Numbered from the stretch's first letter, positions 55,158 through 64,000 are shown. The stretch: DNA of 64,000 bases from Motiliproteus sp. MSK22-1 (GCF_001968815.1 NZ_MIEQ01000018.1:1-64000), one strand, 5' to 3'. Notes: generated from the sequence alone by a model not told the origin. Numbers and translations are program-made.

Positions 55158-55886
55158 TCAGCCAGGTTCCCGTCCTGAGCTTTCTTTCACGGGAAGCAGG
55201 GGGACGAATCTAACCGCTAACAACGGCTTTTTGTTTACTTTTCCCTGTTTATTTTTGTCAACAAGGTAAAGAGTCTGGCCCAGATGCTGAGGACCGACCG
55301 GAATCAGCATCCGTCCACCGTTAGTTAACTGATCAATCAATGCTGGTGGAATCTGATCTGCAGCAGCTGTGACCAGAATTCCATCATAGGGCGCATGTTC
55401 TATAAACCCCAGTTTTTCACCACCTAGAATACAATCGATATTGTTGAAATTCAGACGTTCAAGACGGGCTTTTGCTTGCAAATGAAGTACTGGGTTAATC
55501 TCAACCGAGTACACTTTTTTTACCAGGCGGGAAAGCACGGCTGCTTGATAACCAGAACCTGTACCGACTTCCAGACAGTTGTATTCAGGTTTGGGATCCA
55601 GTAAATCAGTCATCAGTGCTACCATATAAGGCTGGGAAATCGTCTGTCCGTGACCGATGGGAAGAGGGATATTGTAATAGGCCTGAGCGAGTAGTTCTTC
55701 CGGTACAAACTGGTTACGGGGAACGGATGCCATTGCCTCCATGGTGTCGGGTGAAAAGGCGCTGCGACCGGTCATTTCCGCTGTTAGCTCAGCATCCATA
55801 CTGATCTCGTCTAACATCTGCTGTTGTCTGTTCATCGGTCTTGTCCGGATGGTTTCGCTAGTCGGTTTTCTCTCTTGGCTCAGCAT
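55158..55886 (-). CDS. pcm: Protein-L-isoaspartate O-methyltransferase
   Basis: Pcm repairs isoaspartyl residues using SAM. The 242-residue protein has the family motifs: PLPIGHGQTISQPYMVALMTDLL, motif I LEVGTGSGYQAAVLSRLV, YSVEINP, and the PPALIDQLTNGGRMLIPVG segment. The N-terminal 15-20 residues look like an extension; the ATG could be internal. It is a lone gene on the minus strand. Confidence 0.94.
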   Translation of the reverse strand: MLSQERKPTSETIRTRPMNRQQQMLDEISMDAELTAEMTGRSAFSPDTMEAMASVPRNQFVPEELLAQAYYNIPLPIGHGQTISQPYMVALMTDLLDPKPEYNCLEVGTGSGYQAAVLSRLVKKVYSVEINPVLHLQAKARLERLNFNNIDCILGGEKLGFIEHAPYDGILVTAAADQIPPALIDQLTNGGRMLIPVGPQHLGQTLYLVDKNKQGKVNKKPLLAVRFVPLLPVKESSGREPG

Positions 55887-56090
55887 TAGCCTATCTGTTA
55901 AGTTTAGTTAACCGATTGGCTTCTGGAAAAGAAAGTGCGTCCTGAATAAGCCACAGAAATCTAGATCAATAACAAATTATTAACTCTGGTTATTGGCAAC
56001 TTTCGGGCAAAAGTGCTCCGATTGCCCTAAGCTCAGTCTATAGAAGGGAAAAATGCCCAAGGCTGGGCCTGTCGATAGGAGAGCACGATT

Positions 56091-56555
56091 ATGTCTATAT
56101 CTCCTCGTATACGAGAGTACCTGGATAACCAGGAGATTCCCTACCAACTTGTCCATCATCGCTATTCTGAGACAGCTAGAGGCTGTGCGGAAGCCGCTCA
56201 TATTCCGCTTTCTCGCATGGTTAAAGCCGTTATTCTCAGAGATGACGAAGGTTTTATAATGGCTTTAGTCCCCGCAGATAAGAGTGTGGATATTAATGCT
56301 ATTAACCTCCGTACCAATCGGCTGCTGAGTACTGCTACTCAAAAAGATGTGAATCTGATATTCAGAGATTGCACCAAAGGCGCGGTACCTGGTATCGGGC
56401 AAGCCTACAATCTAAGAATTATCTGGGATGATCGCATTCTGGATGAGCCTGACTGTTATTTGGAAGCGGGATCTCATGAAGACCTTATTTACCTGGCCAG
56501 AAAAGAGTTGTCGGCTTTGGTAAAAGACAGGGAGCATGGCTTGATTTGCCATTGA
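56091..56555 (+). CDS. YbaK-domain tRNA-editing-like protein
   Basis: The 154-residue protein carries a YbaK/ProRS-associated domain (RIREYLDNQEIPYQLVHHRYSETARGCAEAAHIPLSRMVKAVILR, then GAVPGIGQAYNLRIIWDDRIL, YLEAGSHEDLIYLARKEL). Proteins of this branch act as trans-editing deacylases for misacylated tRNAs or have unknown roles. It is clearly different from the YbaK at 8780, so this genome has at least two. Confidence 0.88.
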   Translation: MSISPRIREYLDNQEIPYQLVHHRYSETARGCAEAAHIPLSRMVKAVILRDDEGFIMALVPADKSVDINAINLRTNRLLSTATQKDVNLIFRDCTKGAVPGIGQAYNLRIIWDDRILDEPDCYLEAGSHEDLIYLARKELSALVKDREHGLICH

Positions 56556-56593
56556 ACCTGCTGGCGGTTAAGCCGTTTAATTATGACATGGCT

Positions 56594-56626
56594 AAAACCC
56601 CAATGGCGGTCTGCTATTGGGGTTTT
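56594..56626. terminator. Bidirectional terminator
   Basis: AAAACCCCAAT and ATTGGGGTTTT form an 11-bp perfect stem with an 11-nt loop, lying between convergent genes. It serves both the YbaK-domain gene and the minus-strand 93-aa gene. Confidence 0.88.
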
Positions 56627-56635
56627 CAGGAGGGA

Positions 56636-56917
56636 TTAATTTATGCCTAAATGGGTTTCAAGCTGAACCTTCAAAGCAGCGAGCTTTTCTCCCATCTGTT
56701 CTATTTCAGCGCGAACGGTGGCATCGGTAGTCGGTTGCAATTCTATTTCGTCGTAGGGCGAGGCGAGGGGAAGAGAATGCAGACGTTGGATAATCGAGTC
56801 TCGTAGCTGCTCCTTATTTCCCGCAGTGATTTCAGTATTATCGATTTCCTCGCACAAGGAACAGATATCGAGATGTAACTGCTTTAATTCGCTAGGCGAT
56901 TTATTCTCTAGATTCAT
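56636..56917 (-). CDS. Small helical protein, DUF4404-like
   Basis: The 93-residue protein is acidic and helical (SPSELKQLHLDICSLCEEIDN, TVRAEIEQMGEKLAALKVQLETHL) with coiled-coil composition. It resembles DUF4404 proteins in size and pattern, but the match cannot be proved here. It follows a normal start and ends at a terminator, so it is probably real. Confidence 0.65.
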   Translation of the reverse strand: MNLENKSPSELKQLHLDICSLCEEIDNTEITAGNKEQLRDSIIQRLHSLPLASPYDEIELQPTTDATVRAEIEQMGEKLAALKVQLETHLGIN

Positions 56918-57117
56918 CGTGTTAAGACTCCTCTTCTCTATAACTTAGTGTGTTTCTGAAAAATTCCCAAGCATTGCTAATGCTCAAATTCACGGGGATA
57001 TAAATCATATGTATACCACCGATAGTTCTTTTTCGCTATCCGTCCGTTTCGGGTGTTAATTATTTCAACGGTTGAGCGTTATGGATTAGCAACAATGGCT
57101 GTGGCACTTTGATGATT

Positions 57118-58149
57118 CTACGGTTTTGACTCCATCTGATCGTAGTCTTCAGGGTTATCATGTCGAATTGAGAAGCGTTCACGGTAGGCTCGAGGACTCA
57201 GGCCTACTTCCCGATGAAAAAGGCGGCGAAAAGAGCTGCTATCGATATAGCCCACTCGTTCTACGATTCTGTCTATGGTCATATGGCTGCTTTCCAGCAG
57301 GCGTTTGGCGGCTTCCAGGCGCAAAGCCTGAATGTATGCCGAAGGGGTCTTACCCGTAGCTGCTTTAAACCGCCTGATGAATGTGCGTCGGCTAACTGAG
57401 AATTTATCTGCCAGTTGATTAAGAGATATGCTTTGAGACAGTCCTTTTTCAATCCACTCCTCTGCCGCTGTCACCATTGAATCATGATGTTGACGAACCA
57501 TTTGAATACTGGAATAGGGTATTTGTGACTGTCGATTGATGTCTACGAGCATTATTCGTGCACAGGCCAGCATCAGCTCATGCCCTCCCAATACCCTAAG
57601 CAATTCTAAGCACAGGTTTTGATAGGCCGTGGTTGCACCTGCGGTAAAAATTCCACGATCTTCCACAACTATTTGGTCGAGGCACAATTCTACCGTTGGA
57701 TACTGTTGTCGTAAGGGTTCTGCCAACCACCAGGCGGTTGTGGCCCGGTGGTTATCCAGCAGGCCGCTGGCTGCCAACAGAAATGTGCCTGAGCAGTTGG
57801 CAGCAATCTTCACCCCCGCTTGTTGTTGAGCTTTTAGCCATTGATGAACGGCTCCGAAACCTGCAAAAGTCTGCTCCAGGTGTTTCAGACTCTGGTACTG
57901 GAGTCCCGGTACAATGATGACATCTGCGTGTATCGCCTCATTCAGAAGCAAATCAGCTTCCAGTCGTATTCCACTGGAACTCACCACAGAACGCTGTCCC
58001 TGACTGATTAAACGCCACTGAAATAAATTCTGTTGTTCTTCAGTACTTATGTATTGCCAGTAGGCATTGGCGATATTGAAGAGGTCGATGGGTCCTGTAA
58101 TGTTGCTGGCTACACAGCCGTCATAAATCAGAATATCGATAGTTTTCAT
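57118..58149 (-). CDS. GlxA-family transcriptional regulator
   Basis: The 343-residue protein has an N-terminal DJ-1/PfpI-like domain (MKTIDILIYDGCVASNITGPIDLFNIANAYW; AANCSGTFLLAASGLLDN) and a C-terminal AraC double HTH (LNQLADKFSVSRRTFIRRFKAATGKTPSAYIQ; DRIVERVGYIDSSSFRRLFHREVGLSPRAYR). Its target is unknown. The frame runs upstream to 58221, but the start at 58149 fits the family. An inverted repeat lies in the shared gap with the divergent gene at 58341. Confidence 0.92.
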   Translation of the reverse strand: MKTIDILIYDGCVASNITGPIDLFNIANAYWQYISTEEQQNLFQWRLISQGQRSVVSSSGIRLEADLLLNEAIHADVIIVPGLQYQSLKHLEQTFAGFGAVHQWLKAQQQAGVKIAANCSGTFLLAASGLLDNHRATTAWWLAEPLRQQYPTVELCLDQIVVEDRGIFTAGATTAYQNLCLELLRVLGGHELMLACARIMLVDINRQSQIPYSSIQMVRQHHDSMVTAAEEWIEKGLSQSISLNQLADKFSVSRRTFIRRFKAATGKTPSAYIQALRLEAAKRLLESSHMTIDRIVERVGYIDSSSFRRLFHREVGLSPRAYRERFSIRHDNPEDYDQMESKP

Positions 58150-58204
58150 CGGTATCACAGGCAAGTTGCTACAAAAACAAACAGATGGCACTAATGGCAT
58201 CTTT

Positions 58205-58222
58205 AGTGTCCATAGTGACACT
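58205..58222. promoter_or_regulatory. Inverted repeat AGTGTC-N6-GACACT
   Basis: Two 6-bp arms with a 6-bp spacer lie in the divergent gap between the GlxA-type gene and the small membrane-protein gene, about 56 bp before the regulator start. Candidate operator for autoregulation. Confidence 0.4.
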
Positions 58223-58340
58223 TATGCCTACATCAAACAAGCGATACAGTTATTACTTCGATTATCAGATCGATAAAAACCAAAGAGTGCTCAAAATATT
58301 GAGGATTCTCCGTTAGATAACTGCCTTTGAGGTGTAGGTT

Positions 58341-58601
58341 ATGAACAGATTCTTGTTTCTCAGTTGTGTGAAAACGCTAAGTGTACTGGCTTGTCTGATG
58401 GTTCTGGCGCTGTTGTTTTACCTTGGAACAGTGGCTGAGCTTCCTCTGTTTGCCTATTTTGTGGTACTGCCAGTGCTGGCCCTGGTGACTTTGACGGCCT
58501 TCATACTGGTGATGCGTTGGGTGCTTATGGGGGGCGTATTCTATGGGTTTAGCCAGACAGATCTTCCTGACCAGTCCTATGAGCAAGAGTTGTGGCGGTA
58601 A
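58341..58601 (+). CDS. Small membrane protein, unknown
   Basis: The 86-residue protein has two or three hydrophobic helices (about 8-29, 34-50 and 50-66) and a short polar C-terminus. GAGGTG lies before the ATG. It is divergent from the GlxA-type regulator and may be its target, though nothing proves this. No family recognised. Confidence 0.65.
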   Translation: MNRFLFLSCVKTLSVLACLMVLALLFYLGTVAELPLFAYFVVLPVLALVTLTAFILVMRWVLMGGVFYGFSQTDLPDQSYEQELWR

Positions 58602-58668
58602 TCGGGGTTGCTTCATACAACCCCAATACTACAGTCCCGGCGACTCTTTACTGATACTTTGATTTATC

Positions 58669-59307
58669 TCAGGGAGCGGGAGGGTTTGGTGCCTCCCAGT
58701 CACCGGTCATTCTTGGGCAGGGCTCTGCCTCCCCCCAAATACGCTTGAGAGGCAATACGCCAGCCCAGACAGGCCAATTGTAGTCTTGCTCATCATCGGC
58801 GGGAGGTGCTGCTCTTAGTTTTGCAGAAGCTTCATTGATGGGCATTGATAAAATTCCAGTTGCTGTTAGCTCTTTGCTTTGCATTGGACGCAGTTCTTTC
58901 CATCGATTCGGGGCGACACGATCGATAAAGATTTCCAGCTGGCGTGCTTTTTCTGCTTCATCCACGATTTTTTCCGGAGTGCCGAAGATCATCACTGAGC
59001 GATAATTTACTGAATGGTGGAATGCGGAACGAGCCATTACAAGGCCATCCAATAATGCCAGCGTGAGACATACCGGTTGATTCTCTGCACCAGCTACCAT
59101 CCGGCTCTTGGAGCCGCCATGCCAGTAGATTTTGTCTCCATCCCGCCAGTGGGAAGTGGGCATTACAAAGGGGCGCCCCTTAACAACCATTCCGATATAG
59201 GAAACCAGAGCTTCATCAATGATGTTGTAGATAAGCTGGCGGTTATAGCTACCTCTCTTTCTTCCACGCTTTATTTGGGTTTGCTCTGTGATTTCTAATT
59301 CACTCAT
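58669..59307 (-). CDS. Pyridoxamine 5'-phosphate oxidase-like flavoprotein
   Basis: The 212-residue protein belongs to the PPOX/FMN-binding split-barrel fold (IDEALVSYIGMVVKGRPFVMPTSHWRDGDKIYWHGGSKSRM; AFHHSVNYRSVMIFG). Its substrate is unknown; family members bind FMN or F420 and oxidise or reduce small molecules. It is divergent from the MocR regulator, a common pairing that suggests MocR controls it. Confidence 0.88.
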   Translation of the reverse strand: MSELEITEQTQIKRGRKRGSYNRQLIYNIIDEALVSYIGMVVKGRPFVMPTSHWRDGDKIYWHGGSKSRMVAGAENQPVCLTLALLDGLVMARSAFHHSVNYRSVMIFGTPEKIVDEAEKARQLEIFIDRVAPNRWKELRPMQSKELTATGILSMPINEASAKLRAAPPADDEQDYNWPVWAGVLPLKRIWGEAEPCPRMTGDWEAPNPPAP

Positions 59308-59443
59308 TGGAAATGCCTCAACAAATTGTCCTGTGACCTGGAGATGCCTGTAGTCTGAGGATTAACGCACGGCCATTTCAGACATCAGTGATTATCGCTA
59401 AGAACCGCTGTGTTTCGGTTACGGGGACCATGGTAAGATCTGT

Positions 59444-60979
59444 ATGGTATCTGATAAATATCCAATTTTTTTTCAAATGGAGATACCAGTGGTGAACCTT
59501 CGGGATGAGTTAGCAACGCTCAGTCTGCGGCTGGATAAGAGCGGAGTTCGTCCTCTGTATTTACAATTGGCTGATCAACTGCGTCAGTTGATTAATAATG
59601 CCCGACTGCACCCAGGTGACCGTTTGCCCTCGAGTCGCAGACTGGCGGAAGAACTGGGAATATCCCGAACATCTGCTCTTAATGCTTATGATCAGTTAAT
59701 TGCTGAGGGGCTGCTGATTACAAGACCTGCTTCAGGGGTTTTTGTTTCAGCTATTGAGCAAGCTGTAACAACTCCAACCGATGGGACTGCCCACTGTCAG
59801 TCAGGTCTTGGTCGTCCAGGGGCTTCTATCGAAGCGGCGGGCCTGTTTGACGCGGGACCTGATATTGATCAGTTTCCATTTGATGATTGGGCACGCTGTT
59901 TAAGCCGGGTGTGGCGTAGGCCTGATCCGGGATTATTGCGGGATCGTCATCCAGGCGGATACTGGCCACTAAGGCAGGCTATTTCCCGTTACTTAAAAGT
60001 GATGCGGGATATACAAGTATCTCCCGAGCAGGTGATCGTCACCGCCGGTAACCGAGACGCTCTTTCGTTAATCGCAACCGTCTTGCTGCAAACGGAATAC
60101 TCGCGGCCACAAGTAGAACATTCACTGTTACAGACTAACCCCCCGTCTCAAACCAACAGTACCGTTTGGCTGGAGGACCCGGGCTATCCTCAACTGAGAC
60201 AGGGCCTCATGGCTGCAGGGGCTAAACTGGAATATTGCCCGGTTGATGAGCATGGAATGACATTACCCGCTGCAGGTGCTCCTGGATGTTTTGCCTGGAT
60301 GACACCTGCACGACAATACCCCCTGGGGGTCAATATGTCGACACAGAGGCGGTTGGATTGGTTGTCTCGTAGTCGAGAGGATAATTTCTGGTTAGTTGAA
60401 GATGACTACGATTCTGAATTTCACTACCGCAAGGCTCCAGCTGCTCCGCTGTTTAATCTGGATCATCAGCAACAGGTTATTCTGGTTGGTAGTTTTTCGA
60501 AAGTAATGTTTAGAACACTAAGGATTGGATATTTACTGGCGCCCGAGCGATTGGTTGAACCCTTACTGGCCGCTCAGCATAATCTGGGTACCCTGGCCTC
60601 CATGCCGGTACAGCCTGCGCTGGCTGAGTTTTTGGAGCATCGGCGATTTGCCAGCCATTTACGGCGTATGAAACGCTGCTATCAACAGCGCAGGGATTAC
60701 CTTTTTGAACTGTTGGAAACACATTTGGGAGATAGTTTTTGCACAGAGTTACCTGATAGGGGTATGCATCTCGTATCTTTGCTGGATTCAGGAGTCGGAG
60801 TCACTGATTATTGGCTGGAACAGCAGCTGGCCGATCGTCAGGTACATGTTTCAGCGTTATCCAGCCATTATAAGAACGCTAACGTTCAGGGGCTGTTGTT
60901 AGGCTTTTCTGGTAGTTCAGAGCAGCAGTTGTTAACCGGTGTCAAAATACTAAAAGAACTGCTCAGGGATTCCAGTTAG
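59444..60979 (+). CDS. MocR/PdxR-type regulator (GntR HTH + aminotransferase)
   Basis: The 511-residue protein has an N-terminal GntR winged helix (YLQLADQLRQLINNARLHPGDRLPSSRRLAEELGISRTSALNAYDQLIAEGLL) and a type I aminotransferase-like domain with the PLP Lys in LVGSFSKVMFRTLRIGYLLAP. Such regulators sense PLP or related amines. It is divergent from the PPOX-like gene, so the two likely form a regulatory unit. The real start may be the ATG at 59477; no strong ribosome binding site separates them. Confidence 0.92.
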   Translation: MVSDKYPIFFQMEIPVVNLRDELATLSLRLDKSGVRPLYLQLADQLRQLINNARLHPGDRLPSSRRLAEELGISRTSALNAYDQLIAEGLLITRPASGVFVSAIEQAVTTPTDGTAHCQSGLGRPGASIEAAGLFDAGPDIDQFPFDDWARCLSRVWRRPDPGLLRDRHPGGYWPLRQAISRYLKVMRDIQVSPEQVIVTAGNRDALSLIATVLLQTEYSRPQVEHSLLQTNPPSQTNSTVWLEDPGYPQLRQGLMAAGAKLEYCPVDEHGMTLPAAGAPGCFAWMTPARQYPLGVNMSTQRRLDWLSRSREDNFWLVEDDYDSEFHYRKAPAAPLFNLDHQQQVILVGSFSKVMFRTLRIGYLLAPERLVEPLLAAQHNLGTLASMPVQPALAEFLEHRRFASHLRRMKRCYQQRRDYLFELLETHLGDSFCTELPDRGMHLVSLLDSGVGVTDYWLEQQLADRQVHVSALSSHYKNANVQGLLLGFSGSSEQQLLTGVKILKELLRDSS

Positions 60980-61107
60980 CCCCAACATGTCCACCAGGGA
61001 TATAACTGCTCAGGGCCACTAGCGGCAGTGGGGGCTGCCCGGCTATTCAAGCGGGTTGTGACTTGTCTGAACTATATTGCGACTTGTTTGAACTATATTG
61101 TGGGAGA

Positions 61108-61419
61108 CTAATCCTTGGAGCGCTTTTCTGATCCTTGAGTCCATTTGCTTAAGGATGCATCTTGGGCATCAGATAAGGCCGCATAGGTTTGATTTGACAG
61201 GTAATTGGCATGGGCTTCGAGGCCCTTACAGAAGTAGAAATTGAGGTTCATTGCCTGCTCAGGGCTTGAGCAATGAGAAAGCGTTTTAAGCTGTTCAAAG
61301 CTGGCTTTTGTTACGTCGTCAAAACAGTACTTCTGCAATGCCATCAATTTGCTGATGGTTTCTTTGCATTCCTGCAAAGGTTGCATGTAGATATCCAGCT
61401 GATTGAGAGAATTACTCAT
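61108..61419 (-). CDS. Phasin-family protein
   Basis: The 103-residue protein has the phasin pattern: a helical body with SPEQAMNLNFYFCKGLEAHANYLSNQTYAALSDAQDA. Phasins coat polyhydroxyalkanoate granules. It implies PHA storage in this organism, although no PHA synthase is in the window. Single gene. Confidence 0.75.
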   Translation of the reverse strand: MSNSLNQLDIYMQPLQECKETISKLMALQKYCFDDVTKASFEQLKTLSHCSSPEQAMNLNFYFCKGLEAHANYLSNQTYAALSDAQDASLSKWTQGSEKRSKD

Positions 61420-61549
61420 CGTCTGACCTCACTTCATTTGACCTTAGAATAGTGCTGCGTTGCACAATCCTGACCCCCTTATAACTAATTTTTTCTTAAA
61501 GGTCAAAAAAACGTCACAACCGGGCACAGCCTTTAACAGCAGTTGCCAA

Positions 61550-62680
61550 TTATCTGCTTTGAGTGATCAGATCCTCAATATTTTGCAGCGTGAGATCCGA
61601 TAAGTGGGGGAACTGACCATCCATTAGAACAGAAATTTTCTCGAAGGTGTCCGCTAATTCAGTGAATGCGTCAACTACGACAGGATCAAAGAGGGTGCCT
61701 TTCCCCGCCACTATTTGATTGACAGCCAGGCTATGGGGGTGGGCGTTTTTGTACGGGCGTCGCGAAACGATAGCGTCATATACATCAGCCACGGCCATTA
61801 TTCGAGCGACTATGGGTATTTGATTGCCACAGAGGCCTTCCGGGTAGCCACTACCATCCCAGTGTTCATGATGGCTCAGTGTAACCTGTCGGCCTATCCG
61901 GAAAAAATTAGTTGCCGTTTCAGTGGGTTTTCGCAGCAGACTTTCCGCAGTGCACAGCGCCTGAAAACCGTATCGAGGGTGCTGTTTCATAATTTCATAT
62001 TCGGCAGCTGACAGTTTGTCTGGCTTTTGCAAGATTTTGTCGGGAATAGCGACTTTTCCAATATCGTGTAACGAAGCTGTTTTGTATAGCAAATCTATCA
62101 CCTGATCGTCGTCCAGTTCCTCAGCAAAGTCGGGGTGATACCTGAGGCGCTCTGCCAGCGCTTTTACATAGTATTGGGTACGTAGGATATGGTCTCCAGT
62201 TGAATGGTCCTTGATCCGTGCGAGGGCCGACATACTAAGAATAATTGCTTCCTGCACGGATAGTAACTCTTCCCGGTAGCTTGATCTGGCATTTTCAAGT
62301 AGTTGTTGCTGTTCAGTAAACAGATGATCAGTTGATGCTAATTGTCGATGGATTTTTGCCTTACTCAGCAAAATGGAGCGATGAAATGGGCTGCACAAAT
62401 AATCGGCACAGCCACAATCGATCGCCAGCAGTTGATGATCTGCTGAGTCACTCCATACCATGATTACAGGAATTCCCGCACTCTTGGCCAGCTGTACGAA
62501 GTGTTTACAGTTCTGTAAACCAAATTGATCTACGCAGGCTGCATCAAAAAGTATAAGCTCACCCTGGAGGCTTGTATTGGAGAGGAAATCAGAGTTTCCA
62601 ATAGAATAGTTATCCGGGGTTGCGCTTTGTAACTCTGTAAAGGTGCTGAGTTGATTCCCGACATAGTGCAATCTGGTCAT
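61550..62680 (-). CDS. HD-GYP c-di-GMP phosphodiesterase with degenerate receiver
   Basis: The 376-residue protein has an N-terminal receiver-like domain and a C-terminal HD-GYP domain with intact motifs (HDIGKVAIPD; HHEHWDGSGYPEGL). The receiver keeps a possible phospho-acceptor (Asp46, LILFDAACVD), but the acidic pair after the first strand is missing and the KPF lysine is replaced (SPFHRS). It may therefore be regulated other than by phosphorylation. It is divergent from the GGDEF gene, giving a synthesis/degradation pair. Confidence 0.92.
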   Translation of the reverse strand: MTRLHYVGNQLSTFTELQSATPDNYSIGNSDFLSNTSLQGELILFDAACVDQFGLQNCKHFVQLAKSAGIPVIMVWSDSADHQLLAIDCGCADYLCSPFHRSILLSKAKIHRQLASTDHLFTEQQQLLENARSSYREELLSVQEAIILSMSALARIKDHSTGDHILRTQYYVKALAERLRYHPDFAEELDDDQVIDLLYKTASLHDIGKVAIPDKILQKPDKLSAAEYEIMKQHPRYGFQALCTAESLLRKPTETATNFFRIGRQVTLSHHEHWDGSGYPEGLCGNQIPIVARIMAVADVYDAIVSRRPYKNAHPHSLAVNQIVAGKGTLFDPVVVDAFTELADTFEKISVLMDGQFPHLSDLTLQNIEDLITQSR

Positions 62681-62860
62681 AGTGTTTTAAATCCATTTAC
62701 GTTATTGAATTCATTGTAGGTGAAATATGGCAATCCCCGGTTTTATGCCGATAATGACTAATGCAAGGATTAGCCTGTAAAGATCGCCTGGTGGGATAAG
62801 TTGATTAACCGGTAAGGGTCACTATGGTAATGTCCATCTGTACAACGGAGGTAAAAGGTC

Positions 62861-63853
62861 TTGATCTCTGGGCAATCGACTAATTTTCCGCGTCGGGTTT
62901 CGATCCTCTTTCATCTTGTGGCCATTGCGCCAGTTCTCGGTTTTACCCTCTATCATGGAATATGGGGTAGTCATTGGCTTTCCTTATTCCTTGGAGGTTC
63001 GCTGCTGGTTGTCAGCCTATCTCTTTATAATGAGTTTAAACACAGAGACAGCTTGCTTTATCGACAAATGTTCGTTGTTCTGGTCTCTTTTTCAATTGCA
63101 CTGAGTTGCTATCAACTGGGGTTGCGAGGCCTGATTTACGTTTTTCCGATGTCTTCGGTATTCTTTTTTACATTTCCGTTCGTCCAGGGGATTGTATCGG
63201 GTGTAATTTTTTCACTTTGCTGCTTGTTGGCGGCGTCTTATGTTGAGCCCTTGATACTAGTGCTGAGATTTTCTGTCGGTATTACTATCAGTATGGTATT
63301 TGCTGGCATATTCGCATTTATTGTACTGAAGCAAAAAAACAAGCTGGAGCAATTGGCAAACAGAGATGAACTGACGGGGGCGTTGAATCGCCGTACATTG
63401 CGCCCTGAGCTGGACGCAGCGAAAAATATGCATCAGAGGCACCAGCAGTCAGAGAGTTTGGCAATCATGGATCTTGATCATTTTAAGCAGGTAAATGATC
63501 TTCATGGGCATCTGGTGGGTGATGAGGTATTAAAGGAGTTTTCACAGTTGGTTGCAGGACGGATACGCAATTCAGATAAATTGTTTCGCTTTGGTGGTGA
63601 GGAATTTATCCTGCAGCTTCCACAAACGGATGAACAGCAGGCCTGGGAGCTTTGTGAAGCGCTAAGGGCTTTGGTGGAAGCAACATCATTTTCGAATAAT
63701 ATTCGTCTAACCTGTAGTTTCGGGGTTGCCCAGTTAACAGCTGATGAGTCAGTCGATTCATGGTTAAAAGGTTGTGATAAGGCTTTGTATCAGGCGAAAG
63801 AAAGTGGCCGTAATAAAGTGTTGAAGCGATCGTCCGGATATAGGCCACAATGA
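62861..63853 (+). CDS. Membrane diguanylate cyclase (GGDEF)
   Basis: The 330-residue protein has five to six N-terminal membrane helices (about 15-165) and a C-terminal GGDEF domain: DELTGALNRRTL, DLDHFKQVND, active GGEEF (LFRFGGEEF) and the product-inhibition I-site RNSD five residues upstream. The start is TTG, supported by CGGAGGT eight bases before. It should synthesise c-di-GMP and be feedback-inhibited. The rest of the window (63854-64000) shows no gene. Confidence 0.92.
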   Translation: MISGQSTNFPRRVSILFHLVAIAPVLGFTLYHGIWGSHWLSLFLGGSLLVVSLSLYNEFKHRDSLLYRQMFVVLVSFSIALSCYQLGLRGLIYVFPMSSVFFFTFPFVQGIVSGVIFSLCCLLAASYVEPLILVLRFSVGITISMVFAGIFAFIVLKQKNKLEQLANRDELTGALNRRTLRPELDAAKNMHQRHQQSESLAIMDLDHFKQVNDLHGHLVGDEVLKEFSQLVAGRIRNSDKLFRFGGEEFILQLPQTDEQQAWELCEALRALVEATSFSNNIRLTCSFGVAQLTADESVDSWLKGCDKALYQAKESGRNKVLKRSSGYRPQ

Positions 63854-64000
63854 TCAATGGATAGTTTCCTCAGGTTGCAACCACGTAACGCCATTTGTGA
63901 GTCAATAAAGTATGGACAAATGAGCGTGGGGAATTGTGCCCTGACAAATGAAGGTAGCATTTGACCGCAAAGCGCTTCACAGCCAAGGCCATATAGATAT

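Noticed and set aside
55013-55213. 66-codon plus-strand frame after bluB
   Set aside because: It overlaps the 3' end of pcm on the opposite strand, has no start signal and composition typical of a shadow frame.

Overview
The window looks like an origin-proximal piece of a gammaproteobacterial chromosome, most likely a marine member of the Oceanospirillales/Pseudomonadales side. Three things point there. The order gmhB, glyS, glyQ, then trkH-trkA-rsmB-fmt-def with LysM protein-dprA and tsaC, hemF, aroE, matches the arrangement just past dnaA-dnaN-recF-gyrB in Pseudomonas. Two ParB-binding parS sites lie beside gmhB. The protein sequences (CbrA-type transporter-kinase, YheV, phasin, PEP-CTERM protein) also fit. 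No rRNA operon, CRISPR array or intact mobile element was found.

Layout. 1-2578 is accessory and decayed: an IS3-family transposase tail, fragments, and a small transcription unit (HTH protein with one membrane segment plus a 45-residue ORF) closed by a terminator, then about 0.9 kb with no convincing gene. 2579-3370 is a TTG-started polytopic membrane protein. parS sites follow at 3681 and 3812. 3851-21000 is the conserved housekeeping block: heptose phosphatase, glycyl-tRNA synthetase, a methyltransferase, YbaK, K+ uptake (Trk), rsmB/fmt/def, LysM protein, dprA, purE, tsaC, hemF and aroE. 21235-24183 holds a Lon-like protease with a degenerate Walker A, and gpt. 24450-25321 is a dead hipBA toxin-antitoxin locus. 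25530-31124 has a DUF1194 PEP-CTERM protein, a gamma-carbonic anhydrase, prlC-yheV, a TetR regulator and tag.

31198-34866 is a zinc operon (zur, znuC, znuB) ending in a MATE exporter, with no znuA in view. A tRNA-Leu(CAG) and an orphan CbrA-like symporter-histidine kinase with a small upstream membrane protein follow. 39002-45084 is a complete NAD+-dependent molybdenum formate dehydrogenase operon (fdsG-B-A, fdhD, fdsD). It diverges from a ModE-like regulator across an intergenic region with three GTTAAATA half-sites. 46517-49520 is an AzlCD amino-acid exporter plus its AraC regulator; the same 16-bp word sits upstream of both azlC and araC.

The right third is a mosaic of small units: an uncharacterised Cys/Ser-rich protein, an Oxidored-like protein, a SpoIIAA-like protein, a membrane adenylate cyclase, a GST, a cobalamin riboswitch controlling bluB, pcm, a YbaK-domain protein, a GlxA-type regulator, a PPOX flavoprotein divergent from a MocR regulator, a phasin, and a divergent pair of c-di-GMP enzymes (HD-GYP and GGDEF).

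I found no large new multi-gene system. The best unexplained signals are the shared azlC/araC operator, the fds half-site array, the parS pair, a two-copy dispersed repeat, and the HTH-membrane cassette at the left edge.
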